64,000 bases of DNA from Terriglobus roseus (GCF_900105625.1 NZ_FNSD01000001.1:2294001-2358000); one strand, 5' to 3'. Counted from the stretch's first letter, positions 53,435 to 63,583 are shown. Numbers and translations: made by a program. The notes: generated by a model not told the origin, from the letters alone.

Positions 53435-54727
53435 ATGATTGATCTGCAGGCCCCGCTCTCAGTCTCCGACCCTGAGATTGCGGCACTAGTTGCGCAGGAA
53501 GTTACCCGCCAGCACGATGGCCTGGAGATGATCGCCAGCGAGAACTTCGTCTCGCGCGCCGTTCTGGAAGCTGCGGGCACCGTGTTTACCAACAAGTATG
53601 CGGAAGGCTATCCAGGCAAGCGCTACTACGGCGGCTGCGAGTTCGCAGACGTGGTGGAAGACATTGCGCGCGATCGCGCGAAGGCGATCTTCGGTGCGGA
53701 ACATGTCAACGTGCAGCCGCACAGCGGCTCGCAGGCCAACGCCGCGGCCTACATGACGCTGATCAATCCGGGCGACACCATCCTGGGCCTTGACCTGGCG
53801 CACGGGGGCCACCTGACACATGGCCACAAACTCAACTTCAGCGGCAAGCTGTATCGCATTGTGGGCTACCAGGTCCGCCGGGATACCGAGACCGTCGATT
53901 ATGACGAACTGGCGGCGCTGGCCGCACGTGAGCGGCCCAAGGTAATCGTTGGCGGCGGCAGCGCATATCCGCGCATCTGGGACTTTGAGCGTATGCGCGC
54001 CATTGCAGATTCGGTTGGCGCATACCTGATGGTCGACATGGCTCACTTCGCGGGATTGGTCGCCGGCGGCGTACACCCATCGCCTGTGCCGCATGCGCAC
54101 ATTGTGACTACCACCACGCATAAGACACTGCGCGGACCGCGCGCCGGTATGGTGCTGTGCAAGCAGGAGTTTGCCGCAGCCCTGGATCGTTCGGTCTTCC
54201 CGGGCCAGCAGGGTGGACCGTTGATGCACGTGATCGCCGCGAAGGCTGCGGCCTTCAAGGAAGCACTGCAGCCCGAGTTCAAGACGTACGCGCGTCAGAC
54301 CGTCGCCAATGCTCAGGAACTGGCCGATGCGCTGGCAGGTGAAGGCTTCCGCATTGTCAGCGGCGGCACCGATACGCACCTGATGCTGGTTGACGTCTTC
54401 GCCAAGGGCATCCTTGGTTCGGAAGCGGAAGTGGCACTGGGCAAGGCTGGCATCACCGTCAACAAGAACGCGATCCCCTACGACACGAACCCACCGCTGA
54501 AGCCAAGCGGCGTACGTTTCGGCACGCCTGCTCTCACTACCCGAGGGATGAAGGAACCGGAGATGCGCCAGATCGCCTCATGGATCGCAGAGGCACTGGA
54601 CCACCGCGGGGACGACGCAAAGCTGAAGTCGCTGCACGGTAAGGTGTCGGAGATGGCCGAGAATTTTCCGCTGTACGGCTGGCTGCAGCAGGGCGCTCCA
54701 CACTTGGAAGAAGTACTCGCCGACTAA
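53435..54727 (+). CDS. glyA: Serine hydroxymethyltransferase
   Basis: A 430-residue PLP enzyme interconverting serine and glycine with tetrahydrofolate. The PLP Lys230 is in [48 protein letters not shown] and [13 protein letters not shown] are family signatures. The ATG at 53435 follows GGAAGGAAC. A hairpin just after the stop (54741-54775) probably ends the transcript. It is monocistronic. Confidence 0.97.
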   Translation: MIDLQAPLSVSDPEIAALVAQEVTRQHDGLEMIASENFVSRAVLEAAGTVFTNKYAEGYPGKRYYGGCEFADVVEDIARDRAKAIFGAEHVNVQPHSGSQANAAAYMTLINPGDTILGLDLAHGGHLTHGHKLNFSGKLYRIVGYQVRRDTETVDYDELAALAARERPKVIVGGGSAYPRIWDFERMRAIADSVGAYLMVDMAHFAGLVAGGVHPSPVPHAHIVTTTTHKTLRGPRAGMVLCKQEFAAALDRSVFPGQQGGPLMHVIAAKAAAFKEALQPEFKTYARQTVANAQELADALAGEGFRIVSGGTDTHLMLVDVFAKGILGSEAEVALGKAGITVNKNAIPYDTNPPLKPSGVRFGTPALTTRGMKEPEMRQIASWIAEALDHRGDDAKLKSLHGKVSEMAENFPLYGWLQQGAPHLEEVLAD

Positions 54728-54740
54728 ATCGCCGAAACCT

Positions 54741-54775
54741 CTGCGCTTCGTTGTGCCATCCGCGGCGAAGCGCAG
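54741..54775. terminator. Hairpin after glyA
   Basis: CTGCGCTTCG (54741-54750) pairs with CGAAGCGCAG (54766-54775) over a 15-base loop, 14 bp after the glyA stop. There is no T-tract, so it may be a rho-assisted end or an mRNA-stabilising stem. Confidence 0.5.
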
Positions 54776-54900
54776 GGTGTACCAATGACCGGCACCTGCG
54801 TGGTGACGCGGAAAATCATGAATCCTTTGGGGTCGCTACGGTAAGATGAACACACCGCCCCGGTTCTAACGGTGCAAGGATTTGTGAGCAGGTAGCGAAT

Positions 54901-57621
54901 TTGCCGAAGTATTTTTCCTCAACCCTGTTCGTCAGACTGCTCGCCCTGACTTGTGCCGCGACCGCTCCATTCGCCTCTGCGCAGACGACGCCGTCCCCAA
55001 TCACTGGCCAGAGCGGCTACACCGGTACCTCCATAACTGGCGCGAACCAGTCCGAGTACTGTCTCGACCCAAGCCTGGGCTGCATGACGGGTATGCCGCT
55101 GAATGGCAACAACCAGACAGGCCTGCCGGTCTCGGGTTCGGGTATCGGCATTAACGGCTACGGCAATGGGTTCGGCCAGAATTACGGCTCGCAGTACTCG
55201 CAGCAGAGCGGCAACGTTTATGTCGACTCCGCCGGCTTCCCAACGACAAACAATCAGAACAGCCAGACACCGCTCGGACCGCAGCCTTTAACCGATCTGC
55301 AGCGCCTGGCGCGTGAGTCCACCGGTGTCCTTCTGCCGATCTTTGGACAGGATCTGTTCTCAAAGCCACCGTCGACCTTTGCACCGGTGGACCAGATACC
55401 GGTTACGCCTGATTACGTGCTTGGGCCCGGCGATGAAGTGTTGCTGCGCATGTGGGGGCACAACAGTCTCAACGCCCGTTTGACCATTGATCGCACGGGA
55501 TCCATCTACATTCCTCAGGTCGGGTCGGTACACCTGTCCGGCATGCACTTTGCCGAAATTCAGCCGCTTCTGCAGAAGGAGTTGAGCCGAACCTATAAGA
55601 ACTTCGAATTCTCAGCAGACCTGGGTCGCCTGCGCTCGATCTCCGTTTTCGTCATGGGAGAGTCGCGACGGCCGGGCAGCTACACGGTCAGTGCCCTCTC
55701 GACCGCTGTGAATGCGATCTTTGCCTCCGGAGGCCCCACGCAACAGGGTTCGCTGCGGCACATTGAGATTCTTCGCGCGAGCAAAGTTGCCGCAACACTG
55801 GATCTCTACGACTTCCTGCTGAATGGCAATCGAACCACCGACATCCCTCTGCAGGATGGCGATGTTCTCTTTATTCCCTTTGTCGGTCCGCAGGTCGCAA
55901 TCAGCGGAGCAGTGCGACATCCGGCAATCTATGAACTGCCGACGACGGCCCCGGCGAGTTCCGCACTGCCCGCAACGGCGCCTGTTGCGGCCACCGGAGT
56001 CTCGGTCGATGACCTGATCAAGCTGGCAGGCGGATTCACCTCCACCGCCGCTGCGTCGCGGCTGTCCATCGAACGGATTGAGAACCACCGCGAGCGCCGC
56101 GCCATCACGATTGCGCTGGACGCGGCCGGACTTGCCACGAAGGTTACGGACGGCGATGTACTGCGAGCTGATTCGGTTCTGCGGGGCTATCGCGACTCGG
56201 TTACCATCCGCGGAAACCTCGCGAACTCCGGTCGCTTTCCATGGCATCCGGGCATGCGTCTGAGTGAGATCCTGCCAGATCGCGAATCGCTGCTGACCCC
56301 TGAGTATTGGCAGGCACGCAACCGCCTTGGCTTGCCCACGCCGCTCTTCCAGCCCGCTCCAGCACCGCCCGTAACTGCCCCCACCACACCGGGCCGTGTC
56401 GGCGCTAACGCCGGTAACACCGTGGCGAATCAGATGAACGTCCCTGGCTCGTCTGTCCCGGCAGATGCGCAGGTCATTACCGGTGTCGACTCTGCAGCAT
56501 CTGCGTCGACCAGCGGCCCTACCCGCCTGGTTGGCGCGACGGAACAGCGCGATGAAGTTCTGCCAAGCGCTGAAACACGCGCTGGTGCCTCAGCCATTGC
56601 GGAGCAGCAGGAGTCGGCGGCCGACCGGCTTATGGCGTCCAACGCTCGTCGCACGGACATTACAATCGCCGCGCCGGAGATCGATTGGTCTTACGCCGTG
56701 ATTGAGCGTCTTGACGCAAATACGCTGCGTAACTCGCTCATTCCATTCCATCTGGGTCGCCTGGTGCAGGATCACGATGCGAACGAGGACAAGGAACTGC
56801 AGCCAGGAGACGTCATCACGATCCTGTCGCAGTCCGATATTCATGTGGCGCAGGATGAGCAGACGAAATACATCCGCCTCGAAGGTGAGTTCGGCAGCTC
56901 TGGCGTATACAGTGTCGCTCCCGGCGAGACGCTGGCGGATGTTGTGAAACGCGCTGGTGGCCTGACCCGGAATGCCTATCTCTATGGCGCATCCTTCACC
57001 CGCGAGAGCGCCCGTGTGCTGCAACAGCAGCGTCTCGATGAGTATGTGACGAGCCTGGAGCAGCAGGAAGAACGGGTCGGCTCAATCCGCGCGATCTCGG
57101 CTACCACGCCCTACGGAGCGTCGCAGACTGCCGAAGAGCGCGCCCAGTTGGAGCAATTGCGCAAGCTGCGTGCGACCGGTCGCGTTGTGCTTGAGTTCAG
57201 TCCGAACAGTGCTGGAGAAGCTGCCGTACCGGCGATCCCCCTGGAAAACGGCGACTCATTCCGCGTCCCGTCTCGTCCCGCCGTAATTAGTGTGGTCGGA
57301 TCGGTTTATGGGCAGAACGTTTTTCTCTGGAACGGGTCTAGACGCTTGGGTGACTATCTCAACCTGGCGGGCAAACCCACCCGGATTGCGGATAAATCCC
57401 GGTCGTTTGTGATTCGTGCGGACGGGTCCGTTCTGAGCAAGCAGACCGTGAAGAGCGGTCTGTGGAGCAACAACTTCAATGCCCTGCTGGTCTTCCCCGG
57501 CGATACGATCGTTGTTCCGGAGAAGCCCATTAAACCCACCATGCTGCGTAACTTCCTTGATTACTCGCAGGTGTTATCGCAATTCGGCGTAGGTGCGGCA
57601 GCTATCACCGTGCTGAAGTAG
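54901..57621 (+). CDS. Wza-like polysaccharide export protein with multiple SLBB domains
   Basis: A 906-residue outer-membrane export protein. The start is a TTG at 54901. The signal peptide ends near FASAQ; there is no lipobox. A Gly/Asn/Gln/Ser-rich linker runs to about residue 125. The Poly_export domain is at about 165-235 (YVLGPGDEVLLRMWG, IYIPQVGSVHLSGMHF). About five SLBB-type units follow (VMGESRRPGSYTVS, ISGAVRHPAIYEL, IRGNLANSGRFPWHPG, LEGEFGSSGVYSVAPGETL, VVGSVYGQNVFLWNG). It is much longer than Wza (about 380), with extra SLBB units. It is followed by a sugar-1-phosphate transferase, consistent with exopolysaccharide export. Confidence 0.88.
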   Translation: MPKYFSSTLFVRLLALTCAATAPFASAQTTPSPITGQSGYTGTSITGANQSEYCLDPSLGCMTGMPLNGNNQTGLPVSGSGIGINGYGNGFGQNYGSQYSQQSGNVYVDSAGFPTTNNQNSQTPLGPQPLTDLQRLARESTGVLLPIFGQDLFSKPPSTFAPVDQIPVTPDYVLGPGDEVLLRMWGHNSLNARLTIDRTGSIYIPQVGSVHLSGMHFAEIQPLLQKELSRTYKNFEFSADLGRLRSISVFVMGESRRPGSYTVSALSTAVNAIFASGGPTQQGSLRHIEILRASKVAATLDLYDFLLNGNRTTDIPLQDGDVLFIPFVGPQVAISGAVRHPAIYELPTTAPASSALPATAPVAATGVSVDDLIKLAGGFTSTAAASRLSIERIENHRERRAITIALDAAGLATKVTDGDVLRADSVLRGYRDSVTIRGNLANSGRFPWHPGMRLSEILPDRESLLTPEYWQARNRLGLPTPLFQPAPAPPVTAPTTPGRVGANAGNTVANQMNVPGSSVPADAQVITGVDSAASASTSGPTRLVGATEQRDEVLPSAETRAGASAIAEQQESAADRLMASNARRTDITIAAPEIDWSYAVIERLDANTLRNSLIPFHLGRLVQDHDANEDKELQPGDVITILSQSDIHVAQDEQTKYIRLEGEFGSSGVYSVAPGETLADVVKRAGGLTRNAYLYGASFTRESARVLQQQRLDEYVTSLEQQEERVGSIRAISATTPYGASQTAEERAQLEQLRKLRATGRVVLEFSPNSAGEAAVPAIPLENGDSFRVPSRPAVISVVGSVYGQNVFLWNGSRRLGDYLNLAGKPTRIADKSRSFVIRADGSVLSKQTVKSGLWSNNFNALLVFPGDTIVVPEKPIKPTMLRNFLDYSQVLSQFGVGAAAITVLK

Positions 57622-57691
57622 AAGCCGGGATGATAAGTCCCGCACAACCTTTACGGGGTGGCCTGAACGCGGCTAATACCCTTTAATTTCA

Positions 57692-57837
57692 ATGGCTTAT
57701 GCCGCAACGGGTTGGCAACCAAAGCCATCGCCATTATGATGACACGAGCGCTTGAGAACGTACGGGAAACCAGCCGGGGATACATCGGCACCTGTCGGTT
57801 GGTTTGAAGCGATTGTAAGCAGTTCTCTTTTATCGCT
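57692..57837 (+). other. Structured leader upstream of the sugar transferase
   Basis: The 279-bp gap before the transferase holds several nested inverted repeats. ATGGCTT (57692-57698) pairs with AAGCCAT (57722-57728). AAACCAGCCG (57767-57776) pairs with CGGTTGGTTT (57796-57805) with one G-T pair. CGCTT (57749-57753) pairs with AAGCG (57807-57811). AGCGAT (57808-57813) can instead pair with ATCGCT (57832-57837), so two folds compete. No known riboswitch consensus fits. Confidence 0.35.
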
Positions 57838-57900
57838 CGTCACACGGAGCGCCTCCCTTTCCGCAGTCCAACGAAGCCAACCCACGAAACCAGAGAATCG

Positions 57901-58680
57901 ATGAGCTACTGGAGCAGCGGATATCAAGGGCTATTGGGTGTCGCCGACATCGGCCTGCCAGCGCAGGACGCTGCGGGGGGCGAGACCGGCTACGCCACGG
58001 AGGCCGAGCTCTTCCGTAGTTTTGCGTACACGGGCTGGACGACGTCCGCCCGCAAGCGGGTCTTTGACGCAGCGATTGCGGTCCCTGCCCTGCTGGCGTT
58101 CCTGCCCCTGATGGGCGCGGTCGCCGTCCTCATCAAGTTCACCTCGTCTGGCCCTGTACTTTTCCGCCAGGAGCGCGTCGGCCTGGGACAGAGGCCTTTC
58201 ACCATCTACAAGTTCCGCACGATGGTGCCAGCCTCCCATTGCTCCGGGCCTTCCGTCACGCGCCACGGCGACTGCCGCATGACTGGCATTGGTCGCGTTC
58301 TCCGCAAGCTGAAGCTCGACGAGATTCCCCAGTTGTTCAACGTTGTTCGCGGCGATATGAGCCTTGTAGGCCCGCGTCCCAAGCTGGCCGAGCATGAGCA
58401 GATGTACCTTTTCTGCCGTCCCGGCATCACCGGGGCCGCCACGCTCGTCTTCGCGCGTGAGGAAGAGATCCTGGCGAAGGTTCCCGAAGAGCACGTGGAA
58501 ACCTACGCGGTTCACGTCCTGAATCCCATTAAGGCAAAGCTCGACCTGGACTATGCCCACAGCGCCACACTTCGGTCGGATCTGCGAATGTTGCTGGATA
58601 CGGCATTCCGTCTGGGCAGTCGCGTTCGCGTCGAGCACCTGCCGGAGCTCTCCAAGGTATCGCTGCCGTCCAACTCCTAG
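57901..58680 (+). CDS. Polyprenyl-phosphate sugar-1-phosphate transferase (bacterial sugar transferase)
   Basis: A 259-residue monotopic phosphoglycosyl transferase. A polar N-terminus precedes one membrane-embedded helix (FDAAIAVPALLAFLPLMGAV, about 57-76). The catalytic Asp-Glu pair D140-E141 is in LRKLKLDEIPQLFNVVRGDMSLVGPRP. PVLFRQERVGLGQRPFTIYKFRTM is a standard family segment. It starts polysaccharide repeat units on the lipid carrier. Its small size lacks the multi-helix N-terminus of WbaP/WcaJ. It lies downstream of the SLBB exporter. Confidence 0.92.
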   Translation: MSYWSSGYQGLLGVADIGLPAQDAAGGETGYATEAELFRSFAYTGWTTSARKRVFDAAIAVPALLAFLPLMGAVAVLIKFTSSGPVLFRQERVGLGQRPFTIYKFRTMVPASHCSGPSVTRHGDCRMTGIGRVLRKLKLDEIPQLFNVVRGDMSLVGPRPKLAEHEQMYLFCRPGITGAATLVFAREEEILAKVPEEHVETYAVHVLNPIKAKLDLDYAHSATLRSDLRMLLDTAFRLGSRVRVEHLPELSKVSLPSNS

Positions 58681-58719
58681 CCTCCAATCGCGATATCCTC
58701 CGAGAGATGAGGAGCACGC

Positions 58720-60135
58720 ATGACGGAACGCTATGACGCAGTTGTGATCGGTTCGGGCCAGGGTGGCAATCCACTGGCAAAAGCAATGGCAAAATACGGC
58801 TGGAAGACTGCCGTGATCGAGCGCCGCTATGCCGGCGGCACCTGCGTCAATGACGGCTGTACCCCCTCCAAGACAATTGATGCCAGCGCTCGCGTCGCCT
58901 ACCTTGCGCGCCGGGGAGCAGACTTTGGCGTCCACGCCGGCGACATCCGTGTGGATATGGCGGAGGTCTACGCGCGCAAGCAGAAGATCGTGCTCACGTC
59001 CCGCGAGAACAATGCCAAGGGCCTCACATCGCAGGAGAACGGCTCTTTGCTGATGGGCGAGGCGAGCTTTGCCGAGCAGCAGCCCGGAGACGGCACCTAC
59101 CTGCTCGATCTGAAGATGACCGACGGCACAGCGCGGCAGATCAGCGCAGCACGCGTCTTCTTGAACACTGGCGAACGGCCGCATATCCCCGAGGAGATTG
59201 AAGGCCTGCGCGATGTGCCGTACCTCGACAGCACCTCCATCATGGAGTTGCAGACGGTGCCCGCGAAGCTGGTCGTAATCGGCGCAGGCTACATCGCGCT
59301 GGAGTTTGCGCAGATGCTCCTGCGCTTTGGCTCGGAGGTCACGGTTCTGGAGCGCGGTGAACGGCTCGCTCCACACGAGGATGATGACGTTGCAGAATGT
59401 CTTCGCGGCATCCTGACCGAGGATGGTATCCGGATCATCACCTGCTCGGCCGTTTCGCACGTCTACGGCTCGGGAGAGGCTCTGAAGCTGGATGTGGTGA
59501 CCGATGACGGTCCGCTGACCCTTGACGCCACGCATGTGCTGGTCGCGACCGGCCGTTCGCCGAACGTGGAGCCGCTGCACCTGGACCGCGCCGGGATCGC
59601 CCAGTCGAAGTCCGGCCATGTGCAGGTGAACGAAAAGCTGGAGACAACGGCGCCCAACGTCTGGGCGCTGGGCGATGTGAAGGGCGGCCCCGCCTTCACA
59701 CACGTCTCCTACGACGACTTCCGGATCCTGCGCGACAACCTGCTGCAGGGCGGTCAGCGCTCCACGAAGGATCGTCTGCTGACCTATGCGATGTTCACCG
59801 ACCCGGAACTGGCGCGGGTCGGCCTGAACGAAACCGATGCGAAGAAGCAGGGTCGCGAGGTACGCGTCGCCCAGATTCCCATGAAGTGGATGGCGCGCGC
59901 GCTGGAGATGGACGAGCCACGCGGCATGATGAAGGCGCTGGTCGATCCGAAGACCAACCTGATCCTGGGTGCCACTGTGCTCGGTGTCGAGGGCGGCGAG
60001 GTCGCCGCGCAGCTCCAGATCGCCATCATGGGTGGCCTTCCTTACACGGCGCTGCGCGAGGGCATCTTCGCCCACCCGACTAAGTCCGAGGCGCTGAACA
60101 CGCTGTTTACCACCTTCCGGGACGGGAAGGAATAA
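58720..60135 (+). CDS. Dihydrolipoamide-dehydrogenase/mercuric-reductase-like flavoprotein disulfide reductase
   Basis: A 471-residue FAD/NAD(P) protein. The FAD loop is AVVIGSGQGG. The redox pair Cys42/Cys47 is in GGTCVNDGCTPSK. The NAD(P) loop is VVIGAGYIALEFAQ, and the C-terminal base motif is HPTKSEALNTLF. The LPD family normally has GGTCLNVGCIPSK; the VNDGCTPSK version is closer to MerA/RclA-like enzymes. No lipoyl-domain or mercury-binding N-terminus and no 2-oxoacid dehydrogenase genes are adjacent, so the partner disulfide is unknown. Confidence 0.88.
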   Translation: MTERYDAVVIGSGQGGNPLAKAMAKYGWKTAVIERRYAGGTCVNDGCTPSKTIDASARVAYLARRGADFGVHAGDIRVDMAEVYARKQKIVLTSRENNAKGLTSQENGSLLMGEASFAEQQPGDGTYLLDLKMTDGTARQISAARVFLNTGERPHIPEEIEGLRDVPYLDSTSIMELQTVPAKLVVIGAGYIALEFAQMLLRFGSEVTVLERGERLAPHEDDDVAECLRGILTEDGIRIITCSAVSHVYGSGEALKLDVVTDDGPLTLDATHVLVATGRSPNVEPLHLDRAGIAQSKSGHVQVNEKLETTAPNVWALGDVKGGPAFTHVSYDDFRILRDNLLQGGQRSTKDRLLTYAMFTDPELARVGLNETDAKKQGREVRVAQIPMKWMARALEMDEPRGMMKALVDPKTNLILGATVLGVEGGEVAAQLQIAIMGGLPYTALREGIFAHPTKSEALNTLFTTFRDGKE

Positions 60136-60183
60136 GCCTCCAAGCACCCGGCTTGATGACAGAACGCAAGATGGCAGAAACAC

Positions 60184-60213
60184 AAAGGGGATGCGCTCAC
60201 GCGCATCCCCTTT
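60184..60213. terminator. Strong bidirectional terminator between flavoprotein and bamA
   Basis: Perfect 13-bp stem AAAGGGGATGCGC (60184-60196), loop TCAC, GCGCATCCCCTTT (60201-60213). It lies between convergent genes, and the A and T ends give each strand a T-run. Confidence 0.92.
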
Positions 60214-60249
60214 GCTATTCCTTATCCATTGGTTCTGTTCCCTATCTCA

Positions 60250-63177
60250 TTAGAACGTCGTGCTGACGCTCAACCGGATGGTCTTACGAGGTTCGCGCAG
60301 GATGTAATCTGCGCCGTAGAACTGCAGGGCCTGTGCGTACGAGTAACGGCCTGCTCCGGTATCCGGGAAGAACGACTTGAAGGTCGCCGAATCGGTTGCC
60401 AGTTGCTGGGGCAGCGTCTCGTAGAGACGCAGCGGGTTGTAGGCGTAGAAGAGCCGGAAGGGCGCGTTCACGATCGGCAGAATCACCTGAAGCTCGGCGC
60501 CGTTGGACATGCGCGGCACGTAGTTCGTACCGGGAGCCGTGTTCAACCGCGTCGGGAAGGTAAGCTGCTTGCCACCCGAGCATGCTCCGTTGGTGAAGGT
60601 GGGGCAGCCATACAGTGGGCTGGAAAGCGTTGCCGCGCCCAGAACGCTCTGCTGCAATTGGCCCGGCAGCGCGTTGAAGGTCATGTTGAAGTCCGTAAAG
60701 AACGCGAACGTGACCTGCGAGATGATCGGAATTCGATACTCGAGATTCGCCGTGAACGACGTATCGCCACCGACCGTGACCAGGCGATAGATCGGCAGAG
60801 GAATCTGCACGTTGCCCAGCGTATTATTCGTTGGGTCGCGCGGAACCACGGATCCGTCCGGGTTGGTCAGGTTGAACTGTACCCGCGTCGGGATAAAGAC
60901 GTAGGGCGTTGCCGACCGGATATCGAAGCCACGGATATCGCTTTCGCCGCCGCCGTAGACGCGGTTGAAGGGAGGTGCAACCTGTCCGCCGAAGCCCTGC
61001 GCGTGCGCCAGCTGCATACGCATGCCGAGCACGTTGTGGCCTTCGCGGTTGATGCGCAGACCCTTCATCGGGAAGAACTGACGGAAGCTGGCGGCCGGTG
61101 AGAAGTACTTCACGTTGCCGCCCGCGCCTGCGACCTGGATGGCCAGGTTGAAGTCGCGACCGCTGTGCGGGCCAGCCGCACGATCCACCGACGAGTAGGT
61201 GAACGACGGCGTGATGACCGACGAGATGATGCCGCCAAGCGCATTGGTCTGCTGAATGCCGCTACGGAAGTTCAGCGTTTCAAAGACGTTCCGCGTGTTG
61301 TCGTTGAACGTTGTGATGTTCGAGCGCTGCAGTGCGTACGAAATACCCACGCGCTTGAATGAACGGCGGATGGGATATCCCAAGCTGACCGTCAGTCCCG
61401 TGCTGGACTGGTTGTAGTTTGTCAGCAGCGACTGCTGAGCATTGCTCAGGTTCGCGCTGGCGCCGGTCGCCTGGTAGCTCTTCGCAGGGTTGTAGTCATA
61501 CTTGCTGGCGAAGACCTGGAAGCCGAGCGACAGTGGCTTGTTCCGCAGGTAAGGCTCGGTAAAGCCGAAGGTCAGGCTGCGCGACAGGTCGCCGATGTTG
61601 GCGACAACGCTGAGCGTCTCGCCGAGGCCCAGGAAGTTGTTCGTCTCGTAGTTCAAGCCCACGAAGGAGCCGGAGAGGCCGGATAGACCGCCATTCAGGC
61701 CGATCGAGTTCTTGCCCTTTTCCTTCAGCTTCAGCAACAGGTCGACGGTGCCTTCGTCGTTGTTGGTGCGGACTTCGCTGTCCTGGTCGGCCTTCAGCGT
61801 GTCGAAGTAGTTCAGCTGGTTCAACCGGAGGATGGATGTCTCCCACGCCTGGTTGTTATAGAGCTGTCCTTCTTCCAGCATCAGTTCGCGACGGATGACG
61901 CGATCGCGCGTGATGGTGTTGCCACTGAATTCAATGCGCGACACGTAGAAGCGCTTGCCCGGATCGATGTCGATCGTGAGGGTGATGGTCTTCTTTGCTT
62001 CATCGAAACTCGGTGTTGGCGTGCCAACGAAGTTGATGAAGCCGAGCGAGCCGTATGCCTTACGCAGGTTCTCAAGTCCCTTGCCGAAGACGGTGGCGTT
62101 GAAGTATTCGCCGTCCTTCTGCGCGAACTGAGCGCGCAGCGCACGCTCATTCACGATGGTCTTGTCGTAGCCAGTGAAGTTGATGGCCGCCAGCTTGTAG
62201 CGGGCACCCTCTTCAATTGGAATCTCGATGTCGATGCGCTTGCCTGACGACGGATGCATGGTCAGGATGTTAAGACCGCCTGCATCGCGCACCTTTGTGG
62301 CCGGCTCACCCGGCTGCACCTTGAAGTAACCGCGTTCGCGATACACCTGGCGAACGCGCTCCACGTCTTCATCCAGCTTGGTCGCGTCGAATGTCTGCGC
62401 GAACAGGTTTTCCAGGATGATGGAGTGCGGAATACCGATGGGCTTGGAATTCTTCATGGCCGCACGCAGCGTGCGGCTATTGATGCGCTCGTTACCGCTG
62501 AAGCCGATCTTTCCAACCTTGACGGTAGGACCTTCCTTCACGATGAAGGTGACGGCGACGCGTGCCGGCGGGATGGTGCGGATCTCCGTCTTGACCGTTG
62601 CAAACTGGTGGCCATGCTCTGCCAGAAGCTGCTTCAGGATGACTTCCTTGCGCTTGATGCGCGTGGGATCGTACTGACTCTCAACCGTGACGCCAACCTT
62701 GGCCTTTTTGTCACGCTCCAGAACGTCACTGACGGTGACGGAGCTCAGGCCCTTGTAGTTGATCTCGCCAATGGTCGGTTTTTCCGACACATAGATGATC
62801 AACTGCGCGCAGCCATTGCCCTCAGCACGTTCAATGATGATGTTCTCGAAGAAGCCTGAGTTCCACAGCGAATTGAAATCGCGCTCAACCGTGGCGGCGT
62901 CGTACGGATTGCCCTGGCGCGAGAAGAGCCGGGCGAGAATGGATTCCTTCGGGTAGCGGCGGTTGCCGATGACCTGGGGAGCGCACAGCGGTTCCTCCGC
63001 CGAGGGCGCCGCACTGGGCAGAGCCGTAGGGACAACCGGCCGCCCCGCAGTCTGCGCCCATGCGCCCGCAGGCAGCATGCCGGCAACCAGTACAGCCGCC
63101 ATGGAGAGCCCAACGGCTCGCTCTCCAACGGTGGCGCGACCGGCCCCGATCAAACGATGAAGTGAGGAGTACCGCAC
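60250..63177 (-). CDS. bamA: BamA, outer-membrane protein assembly factor
   Basis: About 975 residues from a GTG at 63177. The signal peptide is MAAVLVAGMLPAGAWAQ. About five POTRA repeats run from about residue 60 to 490 (VIGNRRYPKESILARLF, ADVVERD-like turns, IGFSGNERINSRTLRAAM, FVSRIEFSGNTITRDRVIRREL). A 16-strand barrel follows from GKNSIGLNGGLSG to the terminal Phe (TIRLSVSTTF). The conserved loop-6 segment reads GGGESDIRGFDIRS, in the place of VRGF. The protein folds barrel proteins in the outer membrane. The start is uncertain because upstream in-frame GTG and TTG codons are many. Confidence 0.93.
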   Translation of the reverse strand: MRYSSLHRLIGAGRATVGERAVGLSMAAVLVAGMLPAGAWAQTAGRPVVPTALPSAAPSAEEPLCAPQVIGNRRYPKESILARLFSRQGNPYDAATVERDFNSLWNSGFFENIIIERAEGNGCAQLIIYVSEKPTIGEINYKGLSSVTVSDVLERDKKAKVGVTVESQYDPTRIKRKEVILKQLLAEHGHQFATVKTEIRTIPPARVAVTFIVKEGPTVKVGKIGFSGNERINSRTLRAAMKNSKPIGIPHSIILENLFAQTFDATKLDEDVERVRQVYRERGYFKVQPGEPATKVRDAGGLNILTMHPSSGKRIDIEIPIEEGARYKLAAINFTGYDKTIVNERALRAQFAQKDGEYFNATVFGKGLENLRKAYGSLGFINFVGTPTPSFDEAKKTITLTIDIDPGKRFYVSRIEFSGNTITRDRVIRRELMLEEGQLYNNQAWETSILRLNQLNYFDTLKADQDSEVRTNNDEGTVDLLLKLKEKGKNSIGLNGGLSGLSGSFVGLNYETNNFLGLGETLSVVANIGDLSRSLTFGFTEPYLRNKPLSLGFQVFASKYDYNPAKSYQATGASANLSNAQQSLLTNYNQSSTGLTVSLGYPIRRSFKRVGISYALQRSNITTFNDNTRNVFETLNFRSGIQQTNALGGIISSVITPSFTYSSVDRAAGPHSGRDFNLAIQVAGAGGNVKYFSPAASFRQFFPMKGLRINREGHNVLGMRMQLAHAQGFGGQVAPPFNRVYGGGESDIRGFDIRSATPYVFIPTRVQFNLTNPDGSVVPRDPTNNTLGNVQIPLPIYRLVTVGGDTSFTANLEYRIPIISQVTFAFFTDFNMTFNALPGQLQQSVLGAATLSSPLYGCPTFTNGACSGGKQLTFPTRLNTAPGTNYVPRMSNGAELQVILPIVNAPFRLFYAYNPLRLYETLPQQLATDSATFKSFFPDTGAGRYSYAQALQFYGADYILREPRKTIRLSVSTTF

Positions 63178-63583
63178 ATTCCGATGCTCATGGTCTGGGA
63201 CGCCGACGGCGCCCTGTTTTACGGTTTTGATAACAACACCCTCACTGCCTGAAACTCGCCCGCACGCGCTTCCGCGAGGTCTCCGTTCGCGCGGTCTGCG
63301 TGTACGTATGTACGAAAGACGATTATAGGGGAACGAAGAGAGCGCGACCACGCCCGCAATCTCGTACAAGGTATCGAAGATCGCACTGTGCACCGAGCTT
63401 GGTGCAGCCCACCGAGTATTTTGAGGCGAATCTGCTTCGACCGAGGACCTGTGCGGCTTTGGCATTCCCGCAGTCGCAGCGGAAAATATGCAAATGCAGC
63501 GAGCCGAGGCCAGCCTCTGTGCACCTCTCATCCTGCGTTCAGGAAAGATGGCGATCCAGGCACGCGCCCGCAAAAAACTTCAT
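63178..63583. other. Intergenic region upstream of bamA
   Basis: About 400 bp with no convincing gene in any frame. It must carry the bamA promoter on the minus strand. A small inverted repeat TGCACC/GGTGCA at 63389-63406 lies near its centre, with a GTACGTATGTAC palindrome-like motif around 63300. I could not assign a promoter. Confidence 0.35.

Noticed and set aside
53239-53442. Plus-strand frame of 67 codons before glyA
   Set aside because: Basic, low-quality sequence, no ribosome binding site, and it overlaps the glyA start region.
57622-57900. c-di-GMP riboswitch before the sugar transferase
   Set aside because: A few matching strings (AAAGCC) are present, but the core tetraloop-receptor and G-rich stem of the type I consensus are not.
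57931-60183. Minus-strand frame of 750 codons over the sugar transferase and flavoprotein genes
   Set aside because: It spans two real genes on the other strand and the terminator beyond, so it cannot be a single gene.
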